Counted from the first letter of the stretch, positions 46,113 to 55,445 are shown. The stretch is 64,000 nt of DNA from Brenneria izadpanahii (GCF_017569925.1 NZ_CP050854.1:1674001-1738000), one strand, 5' to 3'. Made by a program: numbers and translations. The notes: generated by a model from the sequence alone, not told the origin.

Positions 46113-46146
46113 TGCCCCGGTATCGCTCGTCCTGATAGCTAATCAT

Positions 46147-46164
46147 CGCCCCTGGCTAGGGGCG
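46147..46164 (+). terminator. hairpin after the RpiR gene
   Basis: CGCCCCT and AGGGGCG pair around a four-base loop 34 bases after the stop codon. The stem is strong but not followed by a T run, so termination is uncertain. Confidence 0.4.
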
Positions 46165-46391
46165 TTCGCACCGTCGGCATCTAGCCTTATGACCCGGATA
46201 CTCACGCACAGAAGCATCAGCGTTTTGCTAATGCCGTTTGCGGCGGTCAGAGATAGATGGCGCGAATACGCCGGGAGCTTTATGATGGCTAACGTATTGA
46301 TTAAACTTAAAGAAGTTTGATGGCAAAGTGCGCCGAACGGCGACCGTTCCCACCGTTCAGGTTCCGTGGATAAGCTTGTCGGCAGTCTGAA

Positions 46392-46411
46392 ATTCCCGCT
46401 TGCGCGGGAAT
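46392..46411. repeat. ATTCCCGC inverted repeat between convergent genes
   Basis: ATTCCCGCTTGCGCGGGAAT is a perfect palindromic hairpin (8-base arms, 4-base loop) between the convergent RpiR and iolB genes. It resembles the common enterobacterial GGGAATCTC-type intergenic repeats. The rest of 46113-46451 shows no gene. Confidence 0.6.
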
Positions 46412-46451
46412 CTCGGAGCCGTAGGCTGGGTAAGTGTTTATCCTGAAAGCG

Positions 46452-47273
46452 CTATGGCGCCTTGGGATACTCCGCTGAGTTGATCCAGGCGTGATCTTTT
46501 TCCCAGGTAAACTTCCATTTGCGCACCGGGCCGGCCATAACATTCAGATAATAACTGTCGTAACCCGCGAGGGTCGCCACCGGATGATAGCCGCGCGGGA
46601 CTTTTACCACATCGCGGTCATACACCGGCAAACATTCGTCAAGAGAGCGGTCGTCGGTGTAAACCCGCTGCAGGCAAAAACCCTGGGCAGGATCGAGACG
46701 ATGATAATAGGTCTCTTCCAGATAGGTTTCATGCTCCGAATTTTCCGTATCATGTTTATGGCTGGGATAGGAGCTGGTGTCTCCTTCCGCGGTAAATACT
46801 TCCACCACCAGCAGGCTATCCGCCGGGTCGTTTTCCGGCAGGATATTATGAACCAGCCGCTTATTGCGGCCCTTGCCCCGTTGTTCCACTCCGACATCCA
46901 CCGGAGCGATAAGCCGCGCCGGTAAATTGCCGTTGCCGGGGGCGCGGCAAACCGCGAGTTCCAAATCGGTCTGCGCGACGATATGCGCCTGGTCGTGATG
47001 AGGCACGTAAACCGAATAGGGCGGTATGCGTTCAAAAGGGCTCATACGTTTACCGATATCGCTGAATTCGGCATAACGGGTAGCGATGCTGGCCACTCCG
47101 GCCACCAGTACCAGACATAGCTCCTGGTCGCCGCTGTCGAGATCCAGCGTCTGTCCTTTTTTAAGCAGGTAGGCGTCAAAACCGACATAGCGCCAGCCGG
47201 CGTTGGCCGGGGTTATGTGCTGGATACGCCCGCTGGCGTCCCCTGGATGGTACTTTGATAGTAATGTGCTCAC
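46452..47273 (-). CDS. iolB: 5-deoxy-glucuronate isomerase
   Basis: This 273-residue double-cupin enzyme converts 5-deoxyglucuronate to 2-deoxy-5-keto-gluconate. Family segments include DAYLLKKGQTLDLDSGDQE, the histidine-rich YPSHKHDTENSEHETYLEE stretch that holds the metal, and PRGYHPVATLAGYDSYYLNV. The start is a GTG at 47273 with AGGAGG about nine bases upstream. It is transcribed in the same direction as mmsA but 328 bases after it, so it may have its own promoter. Confidence 0.95.
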   Translation of the reverse strand: MSTLLSKYHPGDASGRIQHITPANAGWRYVGFDAYLLKKGQTLDLDSGDQELCLVLVAGVASIATRYAEFSDIGKRMSPFERIPPYSVYVPHHDQAHIVAQTDLELAVCRAPGNGNLPARLIAPVDVGVEQRGKGRNKRLVHNILPENDPADSLLVVEVFTAEGDTSSYPSHKHDTENSEHETYLEETYYHRLDPAQGFCLQRVYTDDRSLDECLPVYDRDVVKVPRGYHPVATLAGYDSYYLNVMAGPVRKWKFTWEKDHAWINSAEYPKAP

Positions 47274-47601
47274 GCAATCCTCCTGTCCAATTCAACTTCG
47301 CCCCAGCGCCTCCGTCCCGATGCCCCGGCCGGACGGGCTTACGGCCGGCTAAGGCGGATGACGGATCGTGGCGAACGTTGTCGAAATTTCTATTTATCAC
47401 CATATCTTCATGGAATAAATATTTCAAATTAATCTTTATGAAATTTTAATTTAATGGGAGGCGCCGCACAGTTTTGCCGGACAAGCCGAAATGAAGGGAA
47501 AATCGGGGGAAGGAGCGGATAGCGCAATTATTGAGACGCTTCGCAAATGGGGCAGTCAAATGACCGCCCCGTAATGCAGAAGCCTGAATCAGTATTACTG
47601 A
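47274..47601. other. non-coding gap upstream of iolB with AT-rich palindromic tracts
   Basis: The right part (47395-47460) contains TTTCAAATTAATCTTTATGA followed by AATTTTAATTTAATGGG, with TTTCA/TGAAA half-sites like those at 51984-52005. It holds no gene and probably the iolB promoter and a regulator site. Confidence 0.45.
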
Positions 47602-49119
47602 TTAAATCGTACCGTCCCAGGAATCCACTTTCTCGCGTTTACGCTCTTCCTCGTCAAACCAGCGGCTAGTGACGCACTTGGTTTCGGTATAAAAGCGCAT
47701 GCCGTCTTTGCCCAGGCAATGAAGATCGCCGAAAAATGAGTTCTTATGGCCAGAGAAGGGGAACACGCCGACCGGCACCGGAATACCCACGTTGATGCCC
47801 ACCATGCCGCCGTGAGTCCGTTTCTGGAATTCCCTGGCATAATGGCCGTTCTGCGTGAAGATCACCGAACCGTTGGCGAGCGGATTCCGGTTCATGACCT
47901 GCAGACCTTCTTCAAAGTTTTTCACCCGTTTGAAGCAGAGAACCGGTCCGAAAATTTCCTCGGTGCCGATGCTCATCTCCTCGGTTACGCGATCAAACAG
48001 CGTCGGACCGACGTAATAGCCGTTTTCAAAACCGTCCACTTGATAGCCGCGACCGTCCAGCACCAGTTCGGCGCCTTCTTCGATCCCTTTGGCGATCCAA
48101 TTTTCCACCGATTTTTTATGTTCGGCGGAGATAACCGGCCCCATATCCGTCTCTTTGCTGTAACCCGGTCCAACCCTCAGCGCTTGCGCTTTTTCCAAAA
48201 CGGCCGCAATCAGCCGATCGGCGATCTCTTCCTGCACCACGACCACCGGCAGCGCCATGCAGCGTTCTCCCGCGCAGCCGAAGGCGGCATTGATAATGCC
48301 CGCCGCGGTACGGGCGATGGGGGCGTCCGCCAGCACCAATGCATGGTTTTTCGCCTCGCACAGCGCCTGGACGCGTTTGCCGTGCGCCGCCGCTTTGGAG
48401 TAAACATGCAGACCCACCGAGGTCGAGCCGACGAAAGAGACGCCGTTGACATCGGGATGAGTCAGGAACAGATCGGCCTCGTTGCGCGAGCAGGTCACAA
48501 TATTAATGACGCCGTCGGGGACGCCGGCTTCCTGATAAAGTTTGGCGATTTCCATACAGGTAATCGGCGTCATGCTGGCCGCTTTTAACACTATGGTATT
48601 GCCGGAAGCGATACACAGCGGAGCCATCCAGCCCATGGGGATCATGGCGGGGAAATTGAACGGCACGATACCGGCGAATACCCCGATCGGTTCGCGATAA
48701 AGGGTCGTATCGATTCCCGCCGAGGCGTCCATAAGGCTTTCGCCGGCCAATAGTGTCGGAATGGAACAGGCCAATTCCGTCCCTTCTTTGGCTTTCAGCA
48801 CGTCCCCATGCGCATCGCCCCAGGCCTTGCCGTTTTCCTTGGCGACCAGTTCGGTTAGGCGTTCTTCATGTTTAATCAGCAGCTCGCGCACTTGAAACAT
48901 GATCTGCGCGCGCTTGATCGCCGGGGTGTTCGACCAGGCCGGGAATGCTTTACGGGCGGCGGCGATGGCGGCTTTAACTTCATCCTCGGTGCAGCAGGGC
49001 GCCTTGGCAATCACTTCGCCGGTGCTGGGGTTATGCACGTCCATAAAGCGGGTAGTTTTGGAATCAAGCCAGCGGCCGCCAACCAAATACTGCAATGTTT
49101 TTACTGTAGACATATCCAT
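47602..49119 (-). CDS. mmsA: CoA-acylating methylmalonate/malonate semialdehyde dehydrogenase
   Basis: This is a 505-residue aldehyde dehydrogenase that oxidises malonate semialdehyde, the last inositol intermediate, to acetyl-CoA and CO2 (IolA), and also methylmalonate semialdehyde. The catalytic cysteine lies in FGCAGERCMALPVVV. FVGSTSVGLHVYSKAAAHGK and PIGVFAGIVPFNFPAMIPMG are typical MmsA segments. The usual catalytic glutamate of other aldehyde dehydrogenases is replaced in this family (EAKNHALVL region). Either of two in-frame ATGs (49119 or 49113) can serve; GGAG lies just before. Confidence 0.95.
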   Translation of the reverse strand: MDMSTVKTLQYLVGGRWLDSKTTRFMDVHNPSTGEVIAKAPCCTEDEVKAAIAAARKAFPAWSNTPAIKRAQIMFQVRELLIKHEERLTELVAKENGKAWGDAHGDVLKAKEGTELACSIPTLLAGESLMDASAGIDTTLYREPIGVFAGIVPFNFPAMIPMGWMAPLCIASGNTIVLKAASMTPITCMEIAKLYQEAGVPDGVINIVTCSRNEADLFLTHPDVNGVSFVGSTSVGLHVYSKAAAHGKRVQALCEAKNHALVLADAPIARTAAGIINAAFGCAGERCMALPVVVVQEEIADRLIAAVLEKAQALRVGPGYSKETDMGPVISAEHKKSVENWIAKGIEEGAELVLDGRGYQVDGFENGYYVGPTLFDRVTEEMSIGTEEIFGPVLCFKRVKNFEEGLQVMNRNPLANGSVIFTQNGHYAREFQKRTHGGMVGINVGIPVPVGVFPFSGHKNSFFGDLHCLGKDGMRFYTETKCVTSRWFDEEERKREKVDSWDGTI

Positions 49120-49883
49120 TCACTCCATATAGTAAAGCTCTCTTTCGTGTGCCAGGCGTCGTCATGCTCAACGGCTTTATATGCCCATCGTCTTTCCAGT
49201 CGCAGGCGTATCGGCTGCGTTACTCGGCTCTTCCCTGAACCTCGCCCGTAAAGGGCCAGCGCTTTGCGTTGTTCAAAACGGCAATGTTTTGGTCCCGCCT
49301 CTTGAAATCTACCGGGCATACCTTGGCTGCCATGCAGTCCTGCTGCTTATTTGAAAATCCTTACTCTCAGTGCTTCCCGTTTAGTCAGCGACCTGGCTTA
49401 CCTCTGTATCTATCGGTCTGCGCTTTTTCGTCCGCCGGCCGGCTGATCACGTCTTTCAGCGCACTGGCGACACGGCGCCGGGGTTGGGTAAATGCATCGT
49501 GTGCTGTTGACGGCATTATAGGGATGTAATGTTTTATAAAAACCAACTTTAGAATAAAAATTCTATTTATGGGATGTTGATCAAAAAAATGAAATTTCCG
49601 TTTCTCAACGCGTTCCACTAAATGATGGAAGCGCCAAATTCCATTTAATCTGTATGTTTTTCAATGTGTTATTGTTTTAATGATGCGTTTGGTTATATTG
49701 CTTTGCGCTATTTTTACTTTTTTGAATAACTAGTAATATCAATGGTTTTTAATAAATTGGTCATATAGATGCTAGCAATATCATACTTTTCGTGAGGGTG
49801 GTTTGTTTTAATGCGATTGAAAATGAAATTTTTATTCCTCATAATGCTCTCAAACTTTATTCTTGATGAGGGGATTACATATT
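49120..49883. other. 764-base divergent promoter region between mmsA and iolC
   Basis: The left part carries a dispersed-repeat interior (CAGTCGCAGGCGTATCGGCT then GCGTTACTCG near 49197-49225). The right part is AT-rich and holds operator-like half-sites. No gene was recognised. Confidence 0.6.
49625..49644. promoter_or_regulatory. GGAA-N8-TTCC operator-like palindrome
   Basis: ATGGAAGCGCCAAATTCCAT is a perfect six-base-arm inverted repeat with GGAA-N8-TTCC at its core. It lies between the divergent mmsA and iolC genes. The same GGAA-N8-TTCC layout is found at 52007-52022 before iolG, and RpiR-type IolR of rhizobia is reported to act at GGAA/TTCC-type repeats. Confidence 0.5.
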
Positions 49884-51812
49884 ATGGGTACAGCGCAGCA
49901 GCAAAAGACGCTTGATGTCATTTGCATCGGGCGCATCGCGCTCGATTTGTATGGACAGCAAATCGGCTCCCGGCTGGAAGATATGACCACCTTTGCCAAA
50001 TATCTGGGCGGATCGTCGGGAAATGTCGCTTATGGCACGGCGGTTCAGGGCCTGAAGTCCGGTATGCTGGCGCGGGTGGGCGACGAGCATATGGGCCGTT
50101 TCCTGCGCGAGGAGCTACAGCGCGCCGGCGTGGACACCAGCCACCTTATTACGGACAAAGAACGGTTGACGGCGCTGGTGATTTTAGGCGTAAAAGATCA
50201 GGAAACGTTTCCGTTGATTTTTTACCGCGATAACTGCGCGGATATGGCGTTGATCCCCGAGGATATCGACGAGGACTACATCGCCTCCAGCCGGGCGGTG
50301 GCGATAACCGGCACTCATCTTTCCCATCCCAATACCCGCGCCGCGGTGCTCAAAGCGCTGGAGTACGCTCAGCGCCATGGGCTGCGCCGGGCGCTGGATA
50401 TCGACTACCGGCCGGTGCTTTGGGGGCTCACCACTCTTGGGGACGGCGAAACCCGGTTTATCTCCTCCGAGCGGGTTACCCGTGAATTACAGGACGTGCT
50501 GCACCACTTCGATTTGATTGTCGGCACCGAAGAGGAATTCCATATTGCCGGCGGCAGCACCGATACGCTGACGGCGCTGCGCAATGTCCGCCAGGTTAGT
50601 CAGGCGACTCTGGTTTGCAAGCGCGGCGCGCAGGGATGTTCGGTATTTGAAGGGGCGATCCCGGCCGGCTGGGATGAGGTGGCGCTCTTCAGCGGCGTCC
50701 GGGTGGACGTATTGAACGTGCTCGGCGCGGGAGATGCCTTTATGTCCGGTCTGTTGCGCGGCTATATGAACGACGAAGGGTGGGAGCAAGCCTGCCGTTA
50801 CGCCAATGCTTGCGGCGCGCTGGTGGTGTCCCGCCACGGTTGTGCGCCGGCGATGCCGACCCGCCTTGAACTTGACGACTATCTGTCGCGTGAGAAATCG
50901 GTGCCGCGGCCGGATAAAGATGTGCGGTTGAATCATCTGCACCGTGTGACTACCCGCAAGCGGCAGTGGCCTGAGCTATGCGTATTCGCATTCGATCACC
51001 GCAAGCAATTGGCGGATATGGCCCATGCCGCCGGACGGGATGAGAGCGATATTCCCCGTCTGAAACTGCTGTTGCTGCAAGGGGCGCGGGACGCCGCCGC
51101 CGAAGCGGGGTTGAAAAATAACAGCGGCATCCTGGCGGACACGACATTCGGCCAGGCGGCCCTTAACGATATCACCGGCCAGGGCTGGTGGATCGGGCGT
51201 CCGATAGAGCTGCCTGGGTCACGGCCGCTGCGTCTGGAACATGGCGACATCGGCTCGCAGCTGGTGGGATGGCCGCAGGAGCACGTGGTGAAATGCCTGG
51301 TGTTTTATCATCCCAAGGATAGCGAGGCGATGCGGCTGGAGCAGGAAGCGCTAATCTCCGAGGTCTATCATGCCTGCTGCCAGTCCGGCCATGAACTGCT
51401 GCTGGAAGTGATCCTTCCAGAGGACAATCCGGACCGGGATGAAAGGTATTATAGCGAGATCCTGTCGCGTTTTTATGCGCTGGGGATCCTGCCGGACTGG
51501 TGGAAACTGCCTCCGTTGTCTCCGGCCGGCTGGCGGGATATCGGCCAGATTATCGAACGCAATGACCCTTACTGCCGGGGCGTGGTGATTCTGGGACTGG
51601 ATGCGCCGGAAGCCTCCTTGAAAGCAGGATTCGCGGCGGCGGCAGACGCGCCCTGGGTGAAAGGATTCGCGGTAGGCAGAACGATTTTTGGCGAACCGGC
51701 CACCAAGTGGTTTAAGGGCGAGCTGGATGACGCCCAAGTGGTAGATGCAGTGAAACAGAATTTCCTCAAGCTTATCGGTTACTGGCGGATTTATCGCCCC
51801 GAAGCCCTCTGA
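49884..51812 (+). CDS. iolC: 5-dehydro-2-deoxygluconokinase fused to DUF2090 (aldolase-like) domain
   Basis: This is a ~642-residue bifunctional-looking enzyme. Residues ~10-320 form a PfkB sugar kinase, with YLGGSSGNVAYGTAVQG near the start and the anion-hole motif DVLNVLGAGDAFMSGLLRGY. It phosphorylates 2-deoxy-5-keto-gluconate. From ~345 onward is a DUF2090 domain (ELCVFAFDHRKQLADMA, then EVILPEDNPDRDERYYSEI), related to class I/II-type aldolases. In enteric and rhizobial IolC this domain is thought to perform the next step (IolJ). The start chosen is the ATG at 49884, with GAGGGG upstream. No separate iolJ is seen. Confidence 0.94.
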   Translation: MGTAQQQKTLDVICIGRIALDLYGQQIGSRLEDMTTFAKYLGGSSGNVAYGTAVQGLKSGMLARVGDEHMGRFLREELQRAGVDTSHLITDKERLTALVILGVKDQETFPLIFYRDNCADMALIPEDIDEDYIASSRAVAITGTHLSHPNTRAAVLKALEYAQRHGLRRALDIDYRPVLWGLTTLGDGETRFISSERVTRELQDVLHHFDLIVGTEEEFHIAGGSTDTLTALRNVRQVSQATLVCKRGAQGCSVFEGAIPAGWDEVALFSGVRVDVLNVLGAGDAFMSGLLRGYMNDEGWEQACRYANACGALVVSRHGCAPAMPTRLELDDYLSREKSVPRPDKDVRLNHLHRVTTRKRQWPELCVFAFDHRKQLADMAHAAGRDESDIPRLKLLLLQGARDAAAEAGLKNNSGILADTTFGQAALNDITGQGWWIGRPIELPGSRPLRLEHGDIGSQLVGWPQEHVVKCLVFYHPKDSEAMRLEQEALISEVYHACCQSGHELLLEVILPEDNPDRDERYYSEILSRFYALGILPDWWKLPPLSPAGWRDIGQIIERNDPYCRGVVILGLDAPEASLKAGFAAAADAPWVKGFAVGRTIFGEPATKWFKGELDDAQVVDAVKQNFLKLIGYWRIYRPEAL

Positions 51813-51836
51813 GGCGTAATACCATAAAATGTCTTC

Positions 51837-51863
51837 GCGCGGGGGAACATCGTTTTCCCGCGC
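51837..51863 (+). terminator. hairpin after iolC
   Basis: GCGCGGG and CCCGCGC pair with extension through GG-AA/TT-type pairs 24 bases after the iolC stop. The tail is not T-rich, so it may be a processing or weak termination hairpin. Confidence 0.45.
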
Positions 51864-51983
51864 AAACCTCTTCTCTCCTATAGCCGGCCCCGCTCTTCGC
51901 GCATAATTTATGGCTGCGGGCGGCGTTGTCATGCGGGCATCAATGTAATCGCTCCCGCTCTCAATGGGGCTATATTCCCCGAT

Positions 51984-52022
51984 TTATGAAATAATAATTT
52001 CATAAAGGAAATTGCGATTTCC
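51984..52022. promoter_or_regulatory. two adjacent palindromes, candidate IolR operators
   Basis: TTATGAAAT-N4-ATTTCATAA (51984-52005) is a perfect 22-base inverted repeat. After one base comes GGAAAT-TGCG-ATTTCC (52007-52022), also perfect. Such side-by-side dyads ~650 bases before iolG are unlikely by chance and resemble half-sites near iolB, iolC and iolD. The likely ligand is the RpiR-type regulator. Confidence 0.5.
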
Positions 52023-52680
52023 ATCGAAAATATTTTTATCCGTGGTTTTCGCCAATAAAAAAACACTGGTTCGCTATTTATGACGACGATATTCGCCAGG
52101 CTATCCGATAGGGCGCGGCATCGCTGTTCAGATCCGCCATCACCGCCGGAATGTGGCCTGGAACGGGCATCTCATCGCTGCGGCTATCCCGTAATATCTT
52201 ACCGATCCGGCTAAAAACGGATCTTTCCCTGGCGCATTGAAATGCGTGGCGGATCGGCTGATGAAAAATGGCCTAACGTTTCCAATAGTTTGATCTTTCT
52301 CTCATAATAAAATTATTTTTCCATAAACCAATTTTGTGAAATTTTAATGTGTATATACTCATTTCATACTTTAATGCGGGACGAGGATTCGGTCTGGCAT
52401 CAAGTCAACGTTTTGAGCCGTTGTGCATTGTTTTGAGCAGTTGTGCATTGCGCCGGATGATTCGCACCGGTAGCCGGCATTCATCCCGCTACAGGTGGAA
52501 GTTATACCGAAAACAATGATTTATGGTTGTCTCAATTTATTAGGTAATTTCAATTGGTTGAATGTCGGCGGTGTTAAGGCTTCTGATTTCGGGCGTATTC
52601 AGCCGGGTATAGCGATGAAACCGTAGGGTCAGAATATTTACACCCATTTATGGAACTAATTTTTTATTGTGAGGATCATT

Positions 52681-53685
52681 ATGTTGAAAATTGCATTATT
52701 AGGCGCCGGGCGTATCGCTAAGATCCATGCTAATAATATCCATGCACATCCTGATTCAACGCTGTATTCCGTTTCCGATATTAGCGACGATGCCGCCCAG
52801 TCGTTGGCCGGTCAGTATCAGGCCAAGGTTCTCTCCGTTCAGGAAGCGATAAATCATCCCGATGTGGATGTTGTATTGGTCGCGACATCGACGGAAACCC
52901 ATGCCGAGTTCTCTTTGCTGGCGGCGAGAGCCGGCAAGGCGATTTTCTGTGAAAAACCCATTGATTTGAATATTGAGCGCGTGAGAGCGTGCGTGGCTGA
53001 AATCAAGCAGCTTGGCGTGCCTTTCATGATCGGCTTCAACCGCCGTTTCGATCCGAATCACGCGCATCTGCATCGCGCATTGCGTGCGGGTGAAATCGGC
53101 GAGCTGGAACATCTGCAAATCAGCTCCCGCGATCCGTCGCCGTTGCCGGATGATTATTTGCTGGCATCCGGCGGTATGTTCAGGGATATGACCATCCATG
53201 ATTTCGATATGGCGAGATTCCAGCTTGGCGAAGAGCCAGTTTCCGTTTCGGCAATCGCTTCCGCGCTGGTCAGCCCCTCGGTAAAAGCGGTCGGCGATAT
53301 CGATACGGCGGTCATCACATTGCAAACAGCCTCTGGAAAGATTGCGGTGATCAACAACAGCCGGCGGTCAGGTTACGGCTATGATCAGCGGATTGAGGCT
53401 CATGGCCAGAAAGGAGCCTTGCGCGTTGATAACGTCCCCACGACGACACTGGTCAAACTTACCGAAGAAGGCGGCGTACAGGCGCAGAAACCGCTGCACT
53501 TTTTCCTGGAACGCTATCACGATGCATTCAAGGATGAATGGAATGCATTTATTACCGCGCTCAAGACCAAGACACCGATGCCCACCACGGCCAGCGACGG
53601 TTTGAAAGCATTAATGCTTGCCGAGGCGGCGATCGAATCTCTGAAAACACAGAAGGTTGTTAATGTCTCATTAGAAGGGATTTAA
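52681..53685 (+). CDS. iolG: inositol 2-dehydrogenase
   Basis: This 334-residue NAD-dependent Gfo/Idh/MocA enzyme oxidises myo-inositol to scyllo-inosose. The Rossmann start is MLKIALLGAGRIAKIHANN, the lysine motif FCEKPIDLN, and the catalytic region SGGMFRDMTIHDFDMARFQLG contains the D-x3-H pair. INNSRRSGYGYDQRIE is characteristic of the IolG type. I start at the ATG at 52681, with GAGG six bases upstream. It is followed after one base by a TIM-barrel gene, so the two are translationally linked. It is the only intact IolG-type enzyme seen besides the more distant relative at 39.4 kb. Confidence 0.93.
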   Translation: MLKIALLGAGRIAKIHANNIHAHPDSTLYSVSDISDDAAQSLAGQYQAKVLSVQEAINHPDVDVVLVATSTETHAEFSLLAARAGKAIFCEKPIDLNIERVRACVAEIKQLGVPFMIGFNRRFDPNHAHLHRALRAGEIGELEHLQISSRDPSPLPDDYLLASGGMFRDMTIHDFDMARFQLGEEPVSVSAIASALVSPSVKAVGDIDTAVITLQTASGKIAVINNSRRSGYGYDQRIEAHGQKGALRVDNVPTTTLVKLTEEGGVQAQKPLHFFLERYHDAFKDEWNAFITALKTKTPMPTTASDGLKALMLAEAAIESLKTQKVVNVSLEGI

Positions 53686-53686
53686 C

Positions 53687-54646
53687 ATGAAACTGGGTAT
53701 CGTGTCAGACAGCCTTAGCCAGCTTGCAACGGATGAGGTCATTAAAACGGCGGCGGAATTGGGGTTGACCCGCATTGAATTCGCGACGGGAAACTGGTCG
53801 ACCGCGCCGCATCTTAATCTTGAAGCGCTGTTGGCGAGCGCGTCGGCCCGGTCGGAATTAAAAAGCAAACTCAATGATTATGGGTTGACCATCTCCGCCC
53901 TGAACGCAAACGGCAACCAGCTGCATCCCGGCGAGTCCGGGACCAAACACGCGGAATGCGTTGATAAGTCTATTCAGCTTGCATCGCTGCTTGAGGTTGA
54001 AAATGTAGTCATGATGTCTGGATTGCCGGCGGCGCCGGGGGATAGCTATCCTAACTGGATCGTATGCGCATGGCCGCCTGAAACCCAGGTTATTCTGGAG
54101 CACCAGTGGGATGTCGCGAAGAACTACTGGCAGGGGCTGTCGCAGGCCGCCAGGGAGCGCGGCGTTAAACTCTGCATTGAGTTGCACAGCCAGCAACTGG
54201 TCTATAACCTGCCGTCATTTTACCGCTTAAGGGATATAACGGGCGATATCGTCGGTATTAACCTCGATCCCAGCCATATCCTCTGGATGGGCGGCGATCC
54301 CATCGCCCTTATCCGTGAGGCCGGGAACATGATCTATCATGTTCATGCTAAAGATACCTATATCGATCGTTACAACCGGGCCACCACCAGCGCGCTGGAT
54401 AACCGTCCGATGACGATGAGTAGGGAAAGAAGCTGGTCTTATGTCACGCTCGGTTATGGGCAGCCGGAAGATTGGTGGAAAGAGTTTTGCTATACGCTGG
54501 CGCATTTTTCCAACCCTGAGCTGACGTTGAGCATCGAGCATGAAGATATGAATTTGTCCTGCATGGAAGGGGTTAAAAAGTCAGTGGATCTTTTGCAACG
54601 GACTGCAATGTTTGAGCCTTCTGATTACCAACTGCCCGCCATTTAA
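53687..54646 (+). CDS. TIM-barrel sugar isomerase/epimerase (AP-endonuclease-2 family)
   Basis: This 319-residue protein is of the xylose-isomerase-like TIM-barrel family. Metal-binding residues fall in KLCIELHSQQ, VGINLDPSHILW, IYHVHAKDTYID and LSIEHEDMN. IolH/IolI-type proteins of other iol loci belong to the same family, so it may isomerise an inosose or another cyclitol. The exact reaction is unknown. It begins one base after the iolG stop and ends the unit before a strong terminator. Confidence 0.88.
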   Translation: MKLGIVSDSLSQLATDEVIKTAAELGLTRIEFATGNWSTAPHLNLEALLASASARSELKSKLNDYGLTISALNANGNQLHPGESGTKHAECVDKSIQLASLLEVENVVMMSGLPAAPGDSYPNWIVCAWPPETQVILEHQWDVAKNYWQGLSQAARERGVKLCIELHSQQLVYNLPSFYRLRDITGDIVGINLDPSHILWMGGDPIALIREAGNMIYHVHAKDTYIDRYNRATTSALDNRPMTMSRERSWSYVTLGYGQPEDWWKEFCYTLAHFSNPELTLSIEHEDMNLSCMEGVKKSVDLLQRTAMFEPSDYQLPAI

Positions 54647-54761
54647 TTCCGGAGTAAATACGGTTGGCCGGCGTCTTGTAGTGAAAACCGGCCTGATGGA
54701 TGCCGCGGAGCTTTGATAGCCTTAATTTCCGCGCCCAGTAACGGCGAATTATCGTAGGTTC

Positions 54762-54800
54762 AAAGCCTTTATCGATGCTTGATAAGGGCTTTTCATTTTT
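54762..54800 (+). terminator. rho-independent terminator of the iolG unit
   Basis: AAAGCCTTTATC and GATAAGGGCTTT form a long stem with one wobble around a seven-base loop, followed by TTTTCATTTTTT. It lies ~115 bases after the isomerase gene. Confidence 0.8.
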
Positions 54801-54942
54801 TCATATCGCCAAACCGCCAAACCGCTCTAAATTTCCGCATAGGACAATATTCCATTCTGTATTCCCCAACGTTTCGCAGAGTTTCTCTATTTGCTGAAAT
54901 ACCTGCAGGTTTATCGCTGAATAACCCTGGTTAAATGTAAAT

Positions 54943-55434
54943 TTGTTTCACTATCTGGGTACGGCGGGCGTCGCCCCCAATGTTCCCGGCCGCGTGAGCA
55001 CCGTTCCGCCGGGAGAGCATGGCGGCAATATTGATAACTGGCGTATCGGCGCCGGCGCGACCATGTACTATCCGGTGCAGGTGCCGGGCGCGCTGTTTTC
55101 CATCGGCGATCCGCATATTTCTCAGGGCGACGGTGAAATTAGCGGTACGGCCATTGAAGCCTCCCTGAATGTCATCATGCAGATAAAGGTGCGCAAAGAC
55201 TTCCACTTTCCGTCGCCGCTGCTGGAAACCGCGGATTTCTTTATTACCCATGGCTTTAACGAAGATCTTGATTTGGCCATGCGCCAGGCGAGCGTCAACA
55301 TGCTGTCGCTGCTGAGCGACCATTTCGGCATGACGCGTGATGATGCCTATTCGCTGATGAGCGTGGTGGTGGATGGCCGGCAAGGGGTGCACGCGAAAAT
55401 TTCGCGCACGCTGCTCAAAGCGCGTATCGCCTGA
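54943..55434 (+). pseudogene. C-terminal fragment of an acetamidase/formamidase
   Basis: About 160 residues match the C-terminal half of FmdA/AmdA amidases: GRVSTVPPGEHGGNIDNWRI, VPGALFSIGDPHISQGDGE and the GVHAKISRTLLKARIA end. A full family member has about 310 or more residues. The open frame begins at a TTG without a ribosome-binding site. The N-terminal half, which carries several catalytic-site residues, is missing, and the DNA upstream is AT-rich non-coding sequence. I call it a gene remnant. A hairpin GCGATGCG/CGCATCGC follows at 55446-55473. Confidence 0.8.
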
Positions 55435-55445
55435 GATAAATATGC

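Larger units (their letters stand above)
51813..52680. other. 868-base non-coding gap upstream of iolG
   Basis: The gap holds an iolC hairpin, two adjacent palindromes (listed separately), a GTTTTGAGC(A/C)GTTGTGCATTG-type direct duplication near 52410-52450, and AT-rich promoter DNA. No coding region was recognised. Confidence 0.6.

Noticed and set aside
47746..48588. 280-codon plus-strand open frame
   Set aside because: It is antisense to mmsA, with histidine/arginine-rich low-information protein sequence.
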